Shown: positions 39,207-47,970 of the stretch, one piece after another
Layout: each line of letters begins with the position of its first letter
How positions within the stretch are numbered: the stretch's first letter is position 1
Assembly (NCBI RefSeq): GCF_018271995.1
Contig: NZ_JAGUCO010000002.1
Coordinates: 124,001 to 188,000, forward strand
Direction: 5' to 3'
Length of the DNA: 64,000 nt
Source of the DNA: Carboxylicivirga linearis
Lineage (GTDB): Bacteria; Bacteroidota; Bacteroidia; Bacteroidales; Marinilabiliaceae
The notes under the pieces: model-generated
What the model was told of the DNA's origin: nothing
Databases searched by the model: none
What the model saw: the letters and a program-made list of their open reading frames with translations, nothing else
Made by a program: the position numbers and the translations under genes

Positions 39207-40337
39207 ATGAAAATTATGAAGAAAGGCTTCCTTATACTAACCCTGGGTGCACTTGTATTGTCTTCCTGCAATGAAATAAATACTTTAACCTTAGAAGATC
39301 ACCAAGGTGCATTTATACTTAATAAAGGTAATAGTGAAACAAGTACTATCAGTCGTTTTAATTACGAAACGGAAGAAGTTACCAATAATATTTTTCAAGA
39401 AAATAACAATGGTCAGCAGTTGGGTGCTGGCGCTACTACGTTTACCATTAAACCCAATGAAGATTATACCAAAGGCAAAGGCTATATTGTTTTTCCGGAA
39501 GCCGGTAGTATTGATATGATCAATATGGAAACTTATAAAATTGAGGGTTCTATTGATGGTTTATCTTATCCAACCGATATTGTTTTGGCCAATGAAAATA
39601 CAGCGTATGTTAGTTGTGGAAATGGAGTTACTGACTCAGACAAAGATAATATTGTTGCCAAGGTTGATTTAGAAACATATACTGTTACAAATAGTTTGCC
39701 TGTTGGTGAAGGTCCAACTAAAATGATTACATCAGGTAAGTTCCTGTACGTTGCAAATAGTGGCGGAGAGCTCCAAAATGGAAATACAATCACTGTTTAC
39801 GACATGAGTAAAGATTCATTAATTGATCAAATTGAAGTGGGAATTGAACCTATTGATATGGAAGTGGATGTTGATCGTAATATATGGGTGTATTGTAATG
39901 GTGGTGAAGTGGGCAATGCTAGAAGCCTGTTTAAGATAGAAAGAAAATTTGTAACAGATACAATAGTAACTGATAGTTTGGTTCATATTCCGCATTTAAT
40001 GATTGATTTAGGTGCAGAAAAAGCAACGGGGCCAAATGCTTTGGCTATGTCAAGAACAGGGCGTTATCTTTATTATATAGATGGTAAAACCTTTGTTAGA
40101 AGTGTTCATAAAGAAGATGACTCGGCTGATAAAGAGGCTTTTGTTGGTGAGAATAGTGATGTTATTTTAAATGGTATTGATTTCGATTATAGCACAGGAA
40201 ATTTATATGGTTTGATCGAAAATGGAGGTAGTAACGGTAGTTTGCTGCTATTTACTTATGATGATGAGCAACAATATATTTTTAATAGTGAATACGAAGT
40301 TGGAATACAGCCTATTTTTACAACTTTCTCCTACTAA
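39207..40337 (+). CDS. BtuG-like beta-propeller lipoprotein, copy 2
   Basis: The 376-residue protein is a diverged paralogue of the preceding gene, with the same propeller repeats (GPTKMITSGKFLYVANSGGE, GNTITVYDMSKDSLIDQIEVG) and a lipobox LVLSSC followed by NEINT. It lacks the clear acidic export signal of copy 1, so its surface exposure is less certain. A TATCTTTG -7 element at 39156-39163 may give it its own promoter in addition to read-through from btuB. The start may be the ATG at 39207 or at 39216. Confidence 0.82.
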   Translation: MKIMKKGFLILTLGALVLSSCNEINTLTLEDHQGAFILNKGNSETSTISRFNYETEEVTNNIFQENNNGQQLGAGATTFTIKPNEDYTKGKGYIVFPEAGSIDMINMETYKIEGSIDGLSYPTDIVLANENTAYVSCGNGVTDSDKDNIVAKVDLETYTVTNSLPVGEGPTKMITSGKFLYVANSGGELQNGNTITVYDMSKDSLIDQIEVGIEPIDMEVDVDRNIWVYCNGGEVGNARSLFKIERKFVTDTIVTDSLVHIPHLMIDLGAEKATGPNALAMSRTGRYLYYIDGKTFVRSVHKEDDSADKEAFVGENSDVILNGIDFDYSTGNLYGLIENGGSNGSLLLFTYDDEQQYIFNSEYEVGIQPIFTTFSY

Positions 40338-40358
40338 AAAGAAGATTTTATTATATGA

Positions 40359-40386
40359 AGCCCCGCTTTTTAGCGGGGTTTTTTAT
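40359..40386 (+). terminator. Terminator of the B12 uptake operon
   Basis: AGCCCCGCT pairs with AGCGGGGTT around a TTTT loop, followed by a T-rich run. This is a strong GC stem at the end of the operon. Confidence 0.88.
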
Positions 40387-40548
40387 TATATAAGAAGTAA
40401 AAGTAAAATTCAATCTATGCTTTGAGATTAAGATTTAAATAATTATCATTGTTTCAATAATAGAAATAAATGATTGAATTAGATAGCAAATATTATTGGC
40501 GCAACTTAAATTGCATTTAGGTGGGCCAACTTACATTTAAAATATACT

Positions 40549-40581
40549 AAGCCGTAGGTGTCCGCCTACGGCTTTTATTTT
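40549..40581 (+). terminator. Terminator-like hairpin 20 bases before trpB
   Basis: AAGCCGTAGG (40549-40558) pairs perfectly with CCTACGGCTT (40565-40574), then TTATTTT. It lies in the trpB leader, about 160 bases after the terminator of the B12 operon. It could be an attenuator of trpB or the end of a small RNA; I see no tryptophan-rich leader peptide. Confidence 0.65.
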
Positions 40582-40599
40582 ATATAAACAAAGTAAAAT

Positions 40600-41826
40600 A
40601 TGGATAATAAAAACAATGCTCAGTTAAGCGAAACGGTGATGCCTAATAAAGATGGCTTCTTCGGTGAGTATGGTGGATGTTTTGTTCCACCCATGCTGGA
40701 GCCTATTATGAAGGAAATTACTGAAGCTTATGAAAAGATTAAGGATGATCCTGTATTCAAAGAAGAACTATACTATCTTCAAAAACACTACACCGGACGT
40801 CCGTCACCTGTGTTCCATGCACAAAACCTTTCAAAACAATTAGGCGGCGCCCAAATATACCTCAAGCGCGAAGATCTGAACCATACCGGAGCTCATAAAA
40901 TTAATCACTGTTTAGGAGAAGCTCTTTTGGCCAAAAGAATGGGCAAAAAGAAAATTATTGCTGAAACTGGAGCTGGTCAGCACGGTGTGGCATTAGCTAC
41001 TGCAGCTGCTTTAGTTGGACTGGAATGCGATATACATATGGGAGAGGTAGATATTTACAAAGAGCATCCTAATGTGGTTCGCATGAAAATATTAGGAGCC
41101 AATGTGATTCCTGCAACTCACGGTTTAAAAACATTAAAAGAGGCGGTAGACTCTGCTTTTGAAGCTTATGTACAGGATCCGGTAAATCAGTTGTATGCTA
41201 TCGGTTCAGTTGTGGGGCCGCATCCGTTTCCTATGATGGTTCGAGATTTTCAATCTGTAATTGGTCGCGAAGCTAAGGAGCAATTTCAGGAAATGACAGG
41301 GAAATTACCTGATAATCTGGTTGCTTGTGTAGGTGGAGGATCCAATGCCATGGGCTTATTTTCGGCTTTTCTACAGGATGATGTAAATATTTTTGGTGTT
41401 GAACCTGCTGGTACCAGTTTTAAAACCGGCGATCATGCAGCAACACTTACATTGGGTAAACCGGGAATGATTCATGGATTTAAATGTTATTTATTGCAGG
41501 ATGAAAAAGGCGAACCAGCGGCTGTAAATACAGTTGCCAGCGGATTAGATTATCCTGGGGTGGGGCCTCAGCACTCATATCTGAAAGATGTTGAACGCGT
41601 TAAATACGAAACTATCACCGACAAAGAAGCTATTGATGCGTTTATTGAATTAGCCAGAAAAGAAGGAATTATTCCGGCTTTGGAAAGTTCGCATGCCGTG
41701 GCTTATGCAATGAAACTGGCACCAACCTTATCGCCAGATCAAACTATCTTAGTCAATTTATCTGGTAGAGGAGATAAAGACATTGACTATGTGGTTGAGA
41801 AGTATGGTAAGGATTATGGATTGTAA
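40600..41826 (+). CDS. trpB: Tryptophan synthase beta chain
   Basis: The 408-residue protein has the TrpB signatures: [40 protein letters not shown] with the PLP lysine (Lys100), [18 protein letters not shown] and GGGSNAMG for phosphate binding. It condenses indole with serine to give tryptophan. It has a TrpB1-type sequence, yet no trpA or other trp gene is beside it, so it may be a second, stand-alone copy. It is flanked by terminator-like hairpins on both sides. Confidence 0.94.
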   Translation: MDNKNNAQLSETVMPNKDGFFGEYGGCFVPPMLEPIMKEITEAYEKIKDDPVFKEELYYLQKHYTGRPSPVFHAQNLSKQLGGAQIYLKREDLNHTGAHKINHCLGEALLAKRMGKKKIIAETGAGQHGVALATAAALVGLECDIHMGEVDIYKEHPNVVRMKILGANVIPATHGLKTLKEAVDSAFEAYVQDPVNQLYAIGSVVGPHPFPMMVRDFQSVIGREAKEQFQEMTGKLPDNLVACVGGGSNAMGLFSAFLQDDVNIFGVEPAGTSFKTGDHAATLTLGKPGMIHGFKCYLLQDEKGEPAAVNTVASGLDYPGVGPQHSYLKDVERVKYETITDKEAIDAFIELARKEGIIPALESSHAVAYAMKLAPTLSPDQTILVNLSGRGDKDIDYVVEKYGKDYGL

Positions 41827-41847
41827 AAAATAGAATAGATTCAAAAT

Positions 41848-41887
41848 AAAAACACCGGGGTATATAAATTGTTACCTCGGTGTTTTT
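41848..41887. terminator. Terminator after trpB
   Basis: AACACCGGGGTA pairs with TACCTCGGTGTT (one G-T pair), flanked by A and T runs. It can end trpB and the convergent lipoprotein gene. Confidence 0.85.
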
Positions 41888-41918
41888 GTAGATGGTATTC
41901 TAATGTCCGTAACTTGTA

Positions 41919-42698
41919 TTAAAATTCAGTGTCCAATGGTTCGGGATCAGCACTAATAGCTATCACAGTTAATCCAATTAGAGCGGCAGCACCTACAGCT
42001 GTTCCGGCTCCGGTAGTTTTTGAAAGGTAAAAAGTGTTACCAGTAGTAGGCAATTTACAGTCAATACACTTGTAGTAACTCTCAATCCAAAACTGATGAT
42101 CCAATGATTTCCATGTTTCTTCCGGGCAGTCGCTGTAGGTCAAATAACACCTAAAATCCAAAGGACTAGATTGTAGATCATAAGTATATTCAGTGATTTT
42201 GCTACCATTGGCTTTTATTACTTTGTTTTCACTTATCGCATCATTCGGAGAAAGAAATGAATTCCAAATATTCATTCCCTGAATGGTAATATTTGATTGA
42301 GGTGGAATAAAGCCAGATCTGTCACTATGATATATTGTGCCATCACCCGATCCTTGTGTATATGAGTTGTATATATACTCGGTACTAACTTCGGAATATT
42401 CAATATTTACTTTTGATTGAGTTGGATTTAATGGAAAAGATTGTCCGTTTATAATTACAGAAGATTGATTCCAGTTGATGTATAAAGGAGTGTTTAACTT
42501 GTTGTATATGTTTACATCTAAAGGGGCATTGGCACCATTAAATGTGTATAGTACCGATACTGTATCATCTTCATATATAAAACCGTCGGAAGAAGGTTTA
42601 TTAAGAGTGCTCTCTAAAGTAATAATCTGGTAACTGGTGCACGACGAGAATGAAATAACAAACAGGCATGCAATAATTATAGGTGCTAGGTTTTTCAT
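41919..42698 (-). CDS. Hypothetical lipoprotein
   Basis: The frame extends to 42746, but the methionine at 42698 starts a lipoprotein signal peptide (MKNLAPIIIACLFVISFSSC), so I place the start there, giving about 259 residues. The mature part is rich in Ser, Thr, Asn and Tyr and beta strands, and ends with a hydrophobic segment (GTAVGAAALIGLTVIAISA). I do not recognise the family. It stands alone, with the 21-bp repeat array upstream of its promoter region. Confidence 0.6.
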   Translation of the reverse strand: MKNLAPIIIACLFVISFSSCTSYQIITLESTLNKPSSDGFIYEDDTVSVLYTFNGANAPLDVNIYNKLNTPLYINWNQSSVIINGQSFPLNPTQSKVNIEYSEVSTEYIYNSYTQGSGDGTIYHSDRSGFIPPQSNITIQGMNIWNSFLSPNDAISENKVIKANGSKITEYTYDLQSSPLDFRCYLTYSDCPEETWKSLDHQFWIESYYKCIDCKLPTTGNTFYLSKTTGAGTAVGAAALIGLTVIAISADPEPLDTEF

Positions 42699-42774
42699 AT
42701 CTATTATTTGAGTAGGTTTATTTAATAGCCTAAATCTAACAAACACTATACCAAATAATGTAATTTTAGTTATT

Positions 42775-43010
42775 TATCTCAATTTGTCGGGATAATATCT
42801 ATGGATATGATTACCATATCCCCAATTATTAAGACAATATTTTAAGATAGTATGGTTCTATCCCGGGATATGATCTCCATCTTATGGGATAGAGGCTTCC
42901 TATCTCGAGATATTATGAACATATCCTGAGATATTGTGCTCCTATCCCGAATTATCATCATAATATCCTGGGATATAAATGTCGTATCCCGGGATATTAT
43001 GATGATATCC
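42775..43010. repeat. 21-bp tandem repeat array A (11 units), palindromic core ATCCCGGGAT
   Basis: Eleven consecutive degenerate units of exactly 21 bp run from 42775 to 43005, with a truncated unit after. The best units start at 42859, 42901, 42922, 42964 and 42985. Each begins with the palindromic core TATCCCGGGATAT or a variant (TATCTCGAGATAT, TATCCTGAGATAT), followed by an 8-base variable tail. The first unit at 42775 is the weakest. The array touches the nrfH remnant at one end and lies 77 bases from the lipoprotein start at the other. Confidence 0.85.
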
Positions 43011-43161
43011 TGCTTTTTTTGAAGTAATAATTTTGGAACGAAAGATAGGAGTGAGCTCTGGATACATAGAGCAAGTAAAAGCTTAAGCCCATAAAGATAC
43101 CGAGAGCAAGAATAACCGGAATCTTCCAATGTTCGGGTGGCTTAAGAAAGTCGAAGAACAT
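42997..43161 (-). pseudogene. nrfH 5' fragment (cytochrome c nitrite reductase small subunit), truncated
   Basis: The minus strand from 43161 reads MFFDFLKPPEHWKIPVILAL, then GIFMGLSFYLLYVSRAHSYLS, an excellent match to the N-terminus of NrfH: a membrane anchor ending in the SYLS motif just before the first haem site. After SYLS the sequence diverges (FQNYYFKKSRISS) and stops at 42997 within the first repeat unit. No CxxCH site follows. NrfH is the membrane quinol dehydrogenase for the NrfA nitrite reductase; here only about 41 of its roughly 200 residues remain. It lies downstream of hcp and its terminator. Confidence 0.75.
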
Positions 43162-43219
43162 TTTTTACATAGACAATAAGTTAAGTTAATAAGGATTTAA
43201 GGGATCCTTTTTTAAAATA

Positions 43220-43258
43220 AAAAAACCATCTGTAAATTCCAGTGGAAAATACAGATAG
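43220..43258 (-). terminator. Terminator of hcp
   Basis: On the minus strand, ATCTGTA pairs with TACAGAT (43250-43256 and 43228-43234), with an inner TTCC/GGAA pair, and is followed by GGTTTTTTT. It lies 40 bases after the hcp stop codon. Confidence 0.75.
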
Positions 43259-43297
43259 TGTGTTATTTATATCAGATATGGATAAGTCATCTTATCG

Positions 43298-44929
43298 TTA
43301 TACTATCCAATTTTTAATGTCTTCTTCAACCGTAGAAATGGCTCCAATACCAAATGTATCAATCAATATTTTTGCCACATTAGGAGATAAGAATGCCGGC
43401 AATGTTGGCCCCAGGTTGATTTTTTTAACTCCTAGGTGTAACAAGGCTAATAATACAATTACCGCCTTTTGTTCGTACCATGCAATATTATAAACAATTG
43501 GCAGGTCGTTAATGTCTTCCAATTCAAATACTTCTTTTAATTTAAGAGCCGTAACCGCTAAGCTATAAGAATCGTTACATTGACCTGCATCTAATACGCG
43601 TGGAATTCCACCTATATCGCCTAACGGCAACTTATTGTAACGGTATTTAGCGCATCCTGCTGTAAGAATCACGGTATCTTTAGGTAATTCATTGGCAAAA
43701 TCGGTGTAGTATTCGCGGTCTTTCATACGTCCGTCGCAACCAGCCATAACCACAAACTTATTAACTGCGCCCGATTTAACAGCGTCCACAACTTTGTCTG
43801 CCAATTGCAATACTTGATTATGAGCAAAGCCACCCACAATTGAACCGGATTCAATTTCGGTTGGAGCAGCGCACTTCTTAGCATGTTCAATAACGGCTGA
43901 GAAATCTTTTGGCTGTCCGTTCTGGCGATCAGCAATATGAGTGCAGCCACCAAAACCTGAAGCTCCGGTAGTATATACTCTGTCCTTATAAGATGCTTTG
44001 GGTGGAACAATGCAGTTAGTAGTGAACAGGATAGGGCCGTTGAAGGTTTCAAACTCCTCAGTTTGTTTCCACCAGGCACTTCCGTAATTACCAACGAAGT
44101 TTTCGTATTTTTTGAACTTTGGATAGTAATGAGCCGGTAACATTTCGCTGTGCGTGTATACATCAACACCCGTTCCCTGAGTTTGCTCCAATAACTCTTC
44201 CAAATCCTTTAAATCATGTCCGCTGATTAGAATAGCCGGATTTTTACCAACCCCAATATTTACTGATGTTACTTCAGGATGTCCAAACGATTCTGTATTA
44301 GCTTTATCAAGCAATGCCATTACATCAACGCCAAATTTTCCACATTCCAACACTAAAGGCAATAATTCATCGGCCGTAATGTCGCCTTTTGTTGTTGCAA
44401 TCAGAGCTTTGCGGATGAAAGCATAAATTTCTGGATTTTCAAATCCAAGGTTCCAGGCATGCTCGCCATAAGCAGCCATTCCTTTTAAACCATATGTCAG
44501 AAGCTCTTTTAATGATCGGATATCTTCATTTTCAATGGAAAGAATACCAATAAGCAAACTTTTCGATTCCATTTCATTCTCATCTTTGGCGCGGTATACA
44601 GCTGAATCATGTAATTCTACCGGTGCATCAAGTTGTGCTTTTAATTCATCTTGAATGGCATATCCTTCTTTAATCTTTTCTAGAATTTTATTACTATCGA
44701 AATTGGCATTGGTGATAGTGATAAATAAAGCATCAATAATGTATTTGTCGGCTTTATCTGTGTTTATGCCATTATCAGCGCCCAGTTGGCTCCAAATGGC
44801 TACCCCCTTTGTAGTGTACAATAATAAATCCTGCAAATTGGCTACTTCCGGTGTTTTCCCGCATACACCTTTTATTGAACAACCTACGCCTTTTGAAGCC
44901 TCCTGGCACTGATAACAGAACATACTCAT
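43298..44929 (-). CDS. hcp: Hydroxylamine reductase / hybrid-cluster protein
   Basis: The 543-residue protein starts with the iron-sulfur motif C-x2-C-x8-C-x5-C (Cys5, 8, 17, 23) and has the hybrid-cluster ligands of the family in the C-terminal half ([29 protein letters not shown]). Hcp reduces hydroxylamine in vitro and nitric oxide to nitrous oxide in vivo, protecting cells from nitrosative stress. It is downstream of a ferredoxin-type protein on the same strand, 145 bases apart, and the pair is divergent from a Crp/Fnr regulator, the usual arrangement of an HcpR regulon. Confidence 0.96.
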   Translation of the reverse strand: MSMFCYQCQEASKGVGCSIKGVCGKTPEVANLQDLLLYTTKGVAIWSQLGADNGINTDKADKYIIDALFITITNANFDSNKILEKIKEGYAIQDELKAQLDAPVELHDSAVYRAKDENEMESKSLLIGILSIENEDIRSLKELLTYGLKGMAAYGEHAWNLGFENPEIYAFIRKALIATTKGDITADELLPLVLECGKFGVDVMALLDKANTESFGHPEVTSVNIGVGKNPAILISGHDLKDLEELLEQTQGTGVDVYTHSEMLPAHYYPKFKKYENFVGNYGSAWWKQTEEFETFNGPILFTTNCIVPPKASYKDRVYTTGASGFGGCTHIADRQNGQPKDFSAVIEHAKKCAAPTEIESGSIVGGFAHNQVLQLADKVVDAVKSGAVNKFVVMAGCDGRMKDREYYTDFANELPKDTVILTAGCAKYRYNKLPLGDIGGIPRVLDAGQCNDSYSLAVTALKLKEVFELEDINDLPIVYNIAWYEQKAVIVLLALLHLGVKKINLGPTLPAFLSPNVAKILIDTFGIGAISTVEEDIKNWIV

Positions 44930-45074
44930 GATTTCTTTTTTTACTTGGTTATTATTCTTTTAGTTGATTCGTTTTAAGGTAGATGGCAGTTGTTAAGAAG
45001 CTTTAGAATAGAGCATACGAATCCCATTAAGGGCTTTAACCTTTTACCTTTTTAATTATATTTTGATTAATGTT

Positions 45075-45956
45075 TTATACCCATTCTTCAGAAAGAATTT
45101 CTCCTTCGATGGATACCACCACTTTCTTTAATGGAATTTTGCGCGAAGCCAAATCAACGGCTTGTTTGGCCATTTGAAGTAAGCCTCCACAACATGGAAC
45201 CTGCATAATGGTAACGGTCAGCGTATTGATTTTTGCATCATCAATCAGTTTTACCAGCTTGTCGATGTAAACACTATGGCCTTCATCCAATTTAGGGCAG
45301 GCAATACCAACACTTCGCCCTTTCAAATATTTGCTGTGGAAATTACCCATTGCAAAAGCAACACAGTCGGCAGCTAATACCATATCCGATTCAATAAAGT
45401 AGTTGGCCATTGGATTGATCAAGTGCATCTGAACCGGCCACTGACGCAATTCTGAAGGTGCATCAGTATTTGCAGAAGGAGTGGTAACAGCAGTTGGTCT
45501 TTCAATGCTTCTGGCTTGCGATCCGGGGCATCCACCACCAACATGACCAGAATTCATCACAGATATTTTTGGCTTATGAACCTGACGAGTTACATCTTCT
45601 ACTTTAAAATCAAGCTTTTCTTCATTCTCTCTCAACCAGCCAACTGCCTGTTTTAGATAAACTGTTTCGTTATGATCTTTAAGGTGTTTCAGGTGGGCTA
45701 CAACTGTGTTGATACCTTTTTCAACCATTAATGCAATCACTTTAATTTCATCGTAGGGTTCTGCTTCTCGTTTTTCGATGGTCATTGCGTCTTGTGGGCA
45801 ATGGTTCAGGCAGGCGCCTAATCCATCGCACATCAAATCGCTTACTAATCGAGCTTTACCGTCGATTATCTGAAGAGCCCCCTCATGACACTCCGGAATG
45901 CAAACCCCACAACCATTGCATTTCTCCTCGTCGATTTTTACTACTTCCCGAATCAT
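45075..45956 (-). CDS. 4Fe-4S ferredoxin-type protein, Hcp partner
   Basis: The 293-residue protein has an N-terminal double ferredoxin motif: CNGCGVCIPECHEG (four cysteines), then CDGLGACLNHCP, where the second cysteine position is occupied by Leu, as is usual in this family. A GGGCPGS motif near 143 may bind another cofactor, and a C-terminal domain has MQVPCCGGL. Such proteins sit next to hcp in many anaerobes and probably feed it electrons (inference). The second gene, hcp, follows on the same strand. Confidence 0.85.
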   Translation of the reverse strand: MIREVVKIDEEKCNGCGVCIPECHEGALQIIDGKARLVSDLMCDGLGACLNHCPQDAMTIEKREAEPYDEIKVIALMVEKGINTVVAHLKHLKDHNETVYLKQAVGWLRENEEKLDFKVEDVTRQVHKPKISVMNSGHVGGGCPGSQARSIERPTAVTTPSANTDAPSELRQWPVQMHLINPMANYFIESDMVLAADCVAFAMGNFHSKYLKGRSVGIACPKLDEGHSVYIDKLVKLIDDAKINTLTVTIMQVPCCGGLLQMAKQAVDLASRKIPLKKVVVSIEGEILSEEWV

Positions 45957-45997
45957 TGTATATATTTTTTAATGTTTTTATATCAGTTTTACATTAG

Positions 45998-46005
45998 CAA
46001 AAGTA
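45998..46005 (-). promoter_or_regulatory. -7 element of the ferredoxin-hcp operon
   Basis: Minus-strand TACTTTTG matches TAnnTTTG, and the transcription start would be near 45992, about 36 bases before the ATG. No -33 TTG is visible at the right spacing, consistent with an activator-dependent promoter. Confidence 0.55.
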
Positions 46006-46026
46006 AGACGTGCTTCACCAGAAAGC

Positions 46027-46042
46027 TGTAACAATTGTTACA
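46027..46042. promoter_or_regulatory. 16-bp palindrome, likely Crp/Fnr-family operator of the hcp operon
   Basis: TGTAACAATTGTTACA is a perfect palindrome. Its centre (46034.5) is about 42 bases upstream of the predicted hcp-operon start, the position expected for a class II activator, and 45 bases before the divergent regulator gene. Confidence 0.65.
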
Positions 46043-46086
46043 AAATCGAATTTAATTCATATTTTGGAACTTTATTACTTTAATAT

Positions 46087-46755
46087 ATGGATAAATTATA
46101 CAAATGCCCGCTATTTAAAGGTGTTAATGCCGATGATTTGGATCAATACTTATCTAATATTCATTACCAGGTAAAGAAATACAATAAGGATCAAATTATA
46201 GCTCAGGCAGGAGATCAGTGCAATTCATTGATGATCATGTTAAAAGGAAGTGTAAAAGGGGAGATGATTGATCCTTCGGGGAAAGCTATTAAAATTGAAG
46301 ATATAGAACCTCCGAAACCTTTGGCAATAGCCTTTATATTTGGACAGAATAACTATTATCCTGTGAATATTATAGCCAATACAGAGGTTGAGATTTTTAA
46401 GTTATCTAAAGAGTCTATTATTCAGTTGATGCAGGTAAGTGCACCCTTTCTGCAGAATTTTATGAATAACATTTCCAACAGGGCTCAATTCTTATCTGAT
46501 AAAATTCGGTTTCTGACATTTCAAACCATTAGAGGAAAGCTGGCTCATTATTTATTACAGTTGGCTGGTCCATTAGAAGGTGAAATTATACTTCCAAAAA
46601 GTCAGGAAGAGTTGGCTTCGTTGTTTGGAGTTACCAGGCCATCTTTAGGAAGAGCATTAAGGGATTTGCATAACGATGGAATAATTGAGGCGCATGGAAA
46701 AAGTATAAAAATATTGAATCGCGATTTGTTAATCCAACAGCTTAAAAAGGATTAA
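46087..46755 (+). CDS. Crp/Fnr-family regulator, probably HcpR-like
   Basis: The 222-residue protein has an N-terminal cyclic-nucleotide-binding-like domain (IIAQAGDQCNSLMIMLKGSVKGEM), a central dimer helix, and a C-terminal winged helix with the recognition segment KSQEELASLFGVTRPSLGRALRDLHNDG. It lacks an N-terminal Fnr cysteine set for an iron-sulfur cluster, so it is not a classical oxygen sensor. Being divergent from hcp fits a nitric-oxide-responsive HcpR/Dnr-type regulator that may sense NO through haem (inference). Confidence 0.88.
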   Translation: MDKLYKCPLFKGVNADDLDQYLSNIHYQVKKYNKDQIIAQAGDQCNSLMIMLKGSVKGEMIDPSGKAIKIEDIEPPKPLAIAFIFGQNNYYPVNIIANTEVEIFKLSKESIIQLMQVSAPFLQNFMNNISNRAQFLSDKIRFLTFQTIRGKLAHYLLQLAGPLEGEIILPKSQEELASLFGVTRPSLGRALRDLHNDGIIEAHGKSIKILNRDLLIQQLKKD

Positions 46756-46790
46756 TTTTTGAGCATATTTAAATAAATAGTCTGATGTAA

Positions 46791-47480
46791 ATGAAAGTAG
46801 TTTTAAGTTGCGAGCATGCTGTAAATACCGTTCCAGAAAAGTATAAATTTCTGTTTCAAGGGGCTGAAAAAATACTTCAAACACACCGAGGATACGATCT
46901 GGGAGCACTGGAATTGTTTAAAATGCTTCAAAATAGTGATATTGCATTTAGTCAGTTCGCTACGGTGTCACGTTTATTAATAGATATAAACCGTTCGCCA
47001 TATCGGAGGACGCTTTTTTCTGAATTTACCAAACCTCTGAATCAGTCAGCAAAAGATGAAATTTTAGAAGAGTATTATTACGGTTTTCGTCGCCTGTTTG
47101 AAGAGAAAATCTATCAATTCTGGAAGCAAAATCATACGGTTTTACATTTATCGATTCATTCGTTTGCTCCTGAATTAAACGGTGAAATTCGGCAAACTGA
47201 TTTTGGTATTTTATATCATCCCGGTCGTCAACAAGAGAAACAATTTGCTAAAATCTGGAAGCAGGAATTAGTGAAACTGTTGCCGGAATTTTGTGTACGA
47301 TTTAATTATCCCTATCGAGGCAAACCCGATGGCCATGTTCGATATTTTAGGGATCGAGAAGAAGAAAAATATCTTGGTTTGGAATTTGAGATGAATCAGA
47401 AATATGCTGAAAATAGTCAGGTTCATAAAAAAATAGCTAAAGCTTTTGGTAGTAGTGTTGAGATTATCAATAAAACATGA
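46791..47480 (+). CDS. N-formylglutamate amidohydrolase
   Basis: The 229-residue protein has the family zinc-binding and active-site segments VVLSCEHAVNTVP, HRGYDLGALEL, RLLIDINRS, HLSIHSFAPELNG and NYPYRGKPDGHVRYF. It hydrolyses N-formylglutamate to glutamate and formate, the last step of one histidine degradation route. No hut gene is nearby. It starts 36 bases after the regulator stop and might be co-transcribed, but a link to NO response is not evident. Confidence 0.88.
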   Translation: MKVVLSCEHAVNTVPEKYKFLFQGAEKILQTHRGYDLGALELFKMLQNSDIAFSQFATVSRLLIDINRSPYRRTLFSEFTKPLNQSAKDEILEEYYYGFRRLFEEKIYQFWKQNHTVLHLSIHSFAPELNGEIRQTDFGILYHPGRQQEKQFAKIWKQELVKLLPEFCVRFNYPYRGKPDGHVRYFRDREEEKYLGLEFEMNQKYAENSQVHKKIAKAFGSSVEIINKT

Positions 47481-47494
47481 CATTTGTTAGTTTT

Positions 47495-47527
47495 TTGAGG
47501 ATTAGGAAAGGAACTTTATTATATTTG
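47495..47527 (+). promoter_or_regulatory. Promoter of the small HTH gene
   Basis: TTG (47495-47497), 22 bases, then TATATTTG (47520-47527). The transcript would start near 47534, leaving an 84-base leader before the ATG. Confidence 0.5.
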
Positions 47528-47617
47528 TGTTTAATAATTGTAATTATTATTGATATATAACGTTGCGCGTAGCTGTGCATAATTAACCATATTAATCCTA
47601 CGACCAAAACTAATAGC

Positions 47618-47869
47618 ATGAAAATAATTGCGAAAATTAAGATTATCAAACAAATAAGTGAACTTATTGAAAAAGAGCAAACAGGTACATCTACTGAGTT
47701 TGCAAAGAGAGTTAATATATCAAGAACATCAATGTATCAATTGTTTGAAGAAATTGAATCGATGGGGGTATCAATAAAGTATGATAAAAGAAAAAGAAGC
47801 TATTATTATGATGGATCAAAGAAAATTAGAGTTGTAGATCCTATTCAAATTGTAGAAACAGGTAATTAA
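47618..47869 (+). CDS. Small helix-turn-helix protein
   Basis: The 83-residue protein has a single HTH (TGTSTEFAKRVNISRTSMYQLFEEIESMGVSIKYD), close to the DeoR / HTH_11 type, followed by a basic segment and a short C-terminal tail. It has no sensor domain, so it may need a partner or act as a constitutive binder. Downstream is a 768-base gene-free region with another promoter-terminator pair, which could be its target (inference). Confidence 0.7.
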   Translation: MKIIAKIKIIKQISELIEKEQTGTSTEFAKRVNISRTSMYQLFEEIESMGVSIKYDKRKRSYYYDGSKKIRVVDPIQIVETGN

Positions 47870-47941
47870 TAAGGTAGTTCTTCCTATAATATTACAAATT
47901 GATAAATATTTTGTAAAATAATTATAAAAGTTCATTTTTCT

Positions 47942-47964
47942 GAACAGTTGTTCTATTATATTTG
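47942..47964 (+). promoter_or_regulatory. Promoter with palindrome GAACAGTTGTTC, drives a small-RNA candidate
   Basis: GAACAGTTGTTC (47942-47953, arms GAACA and TGTTC) lies 3 bases before a TATATTTG -7 element (47957-47964). Together with the terminator at 48005-48049 it would give an RNA of about 80 bases. Confidence 0.5.
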
Positions 47965-47970
47965 AGTCGT

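Noticed and set aside
42775-43010. CRISPR array
   Set aside because: The units are contiguous 21-bp degenerate repeats without unique spacers, and no cas genes are present in the window.
42842-43129. Open frame on the minus strand with heptad repeats (IISRD-type)
   Set aside because: It is created by the 21-bp array: 21 bases give a 7-residue repeat in any frame without stops. The upstream part is the nrfH remnant read in the wrong frame.
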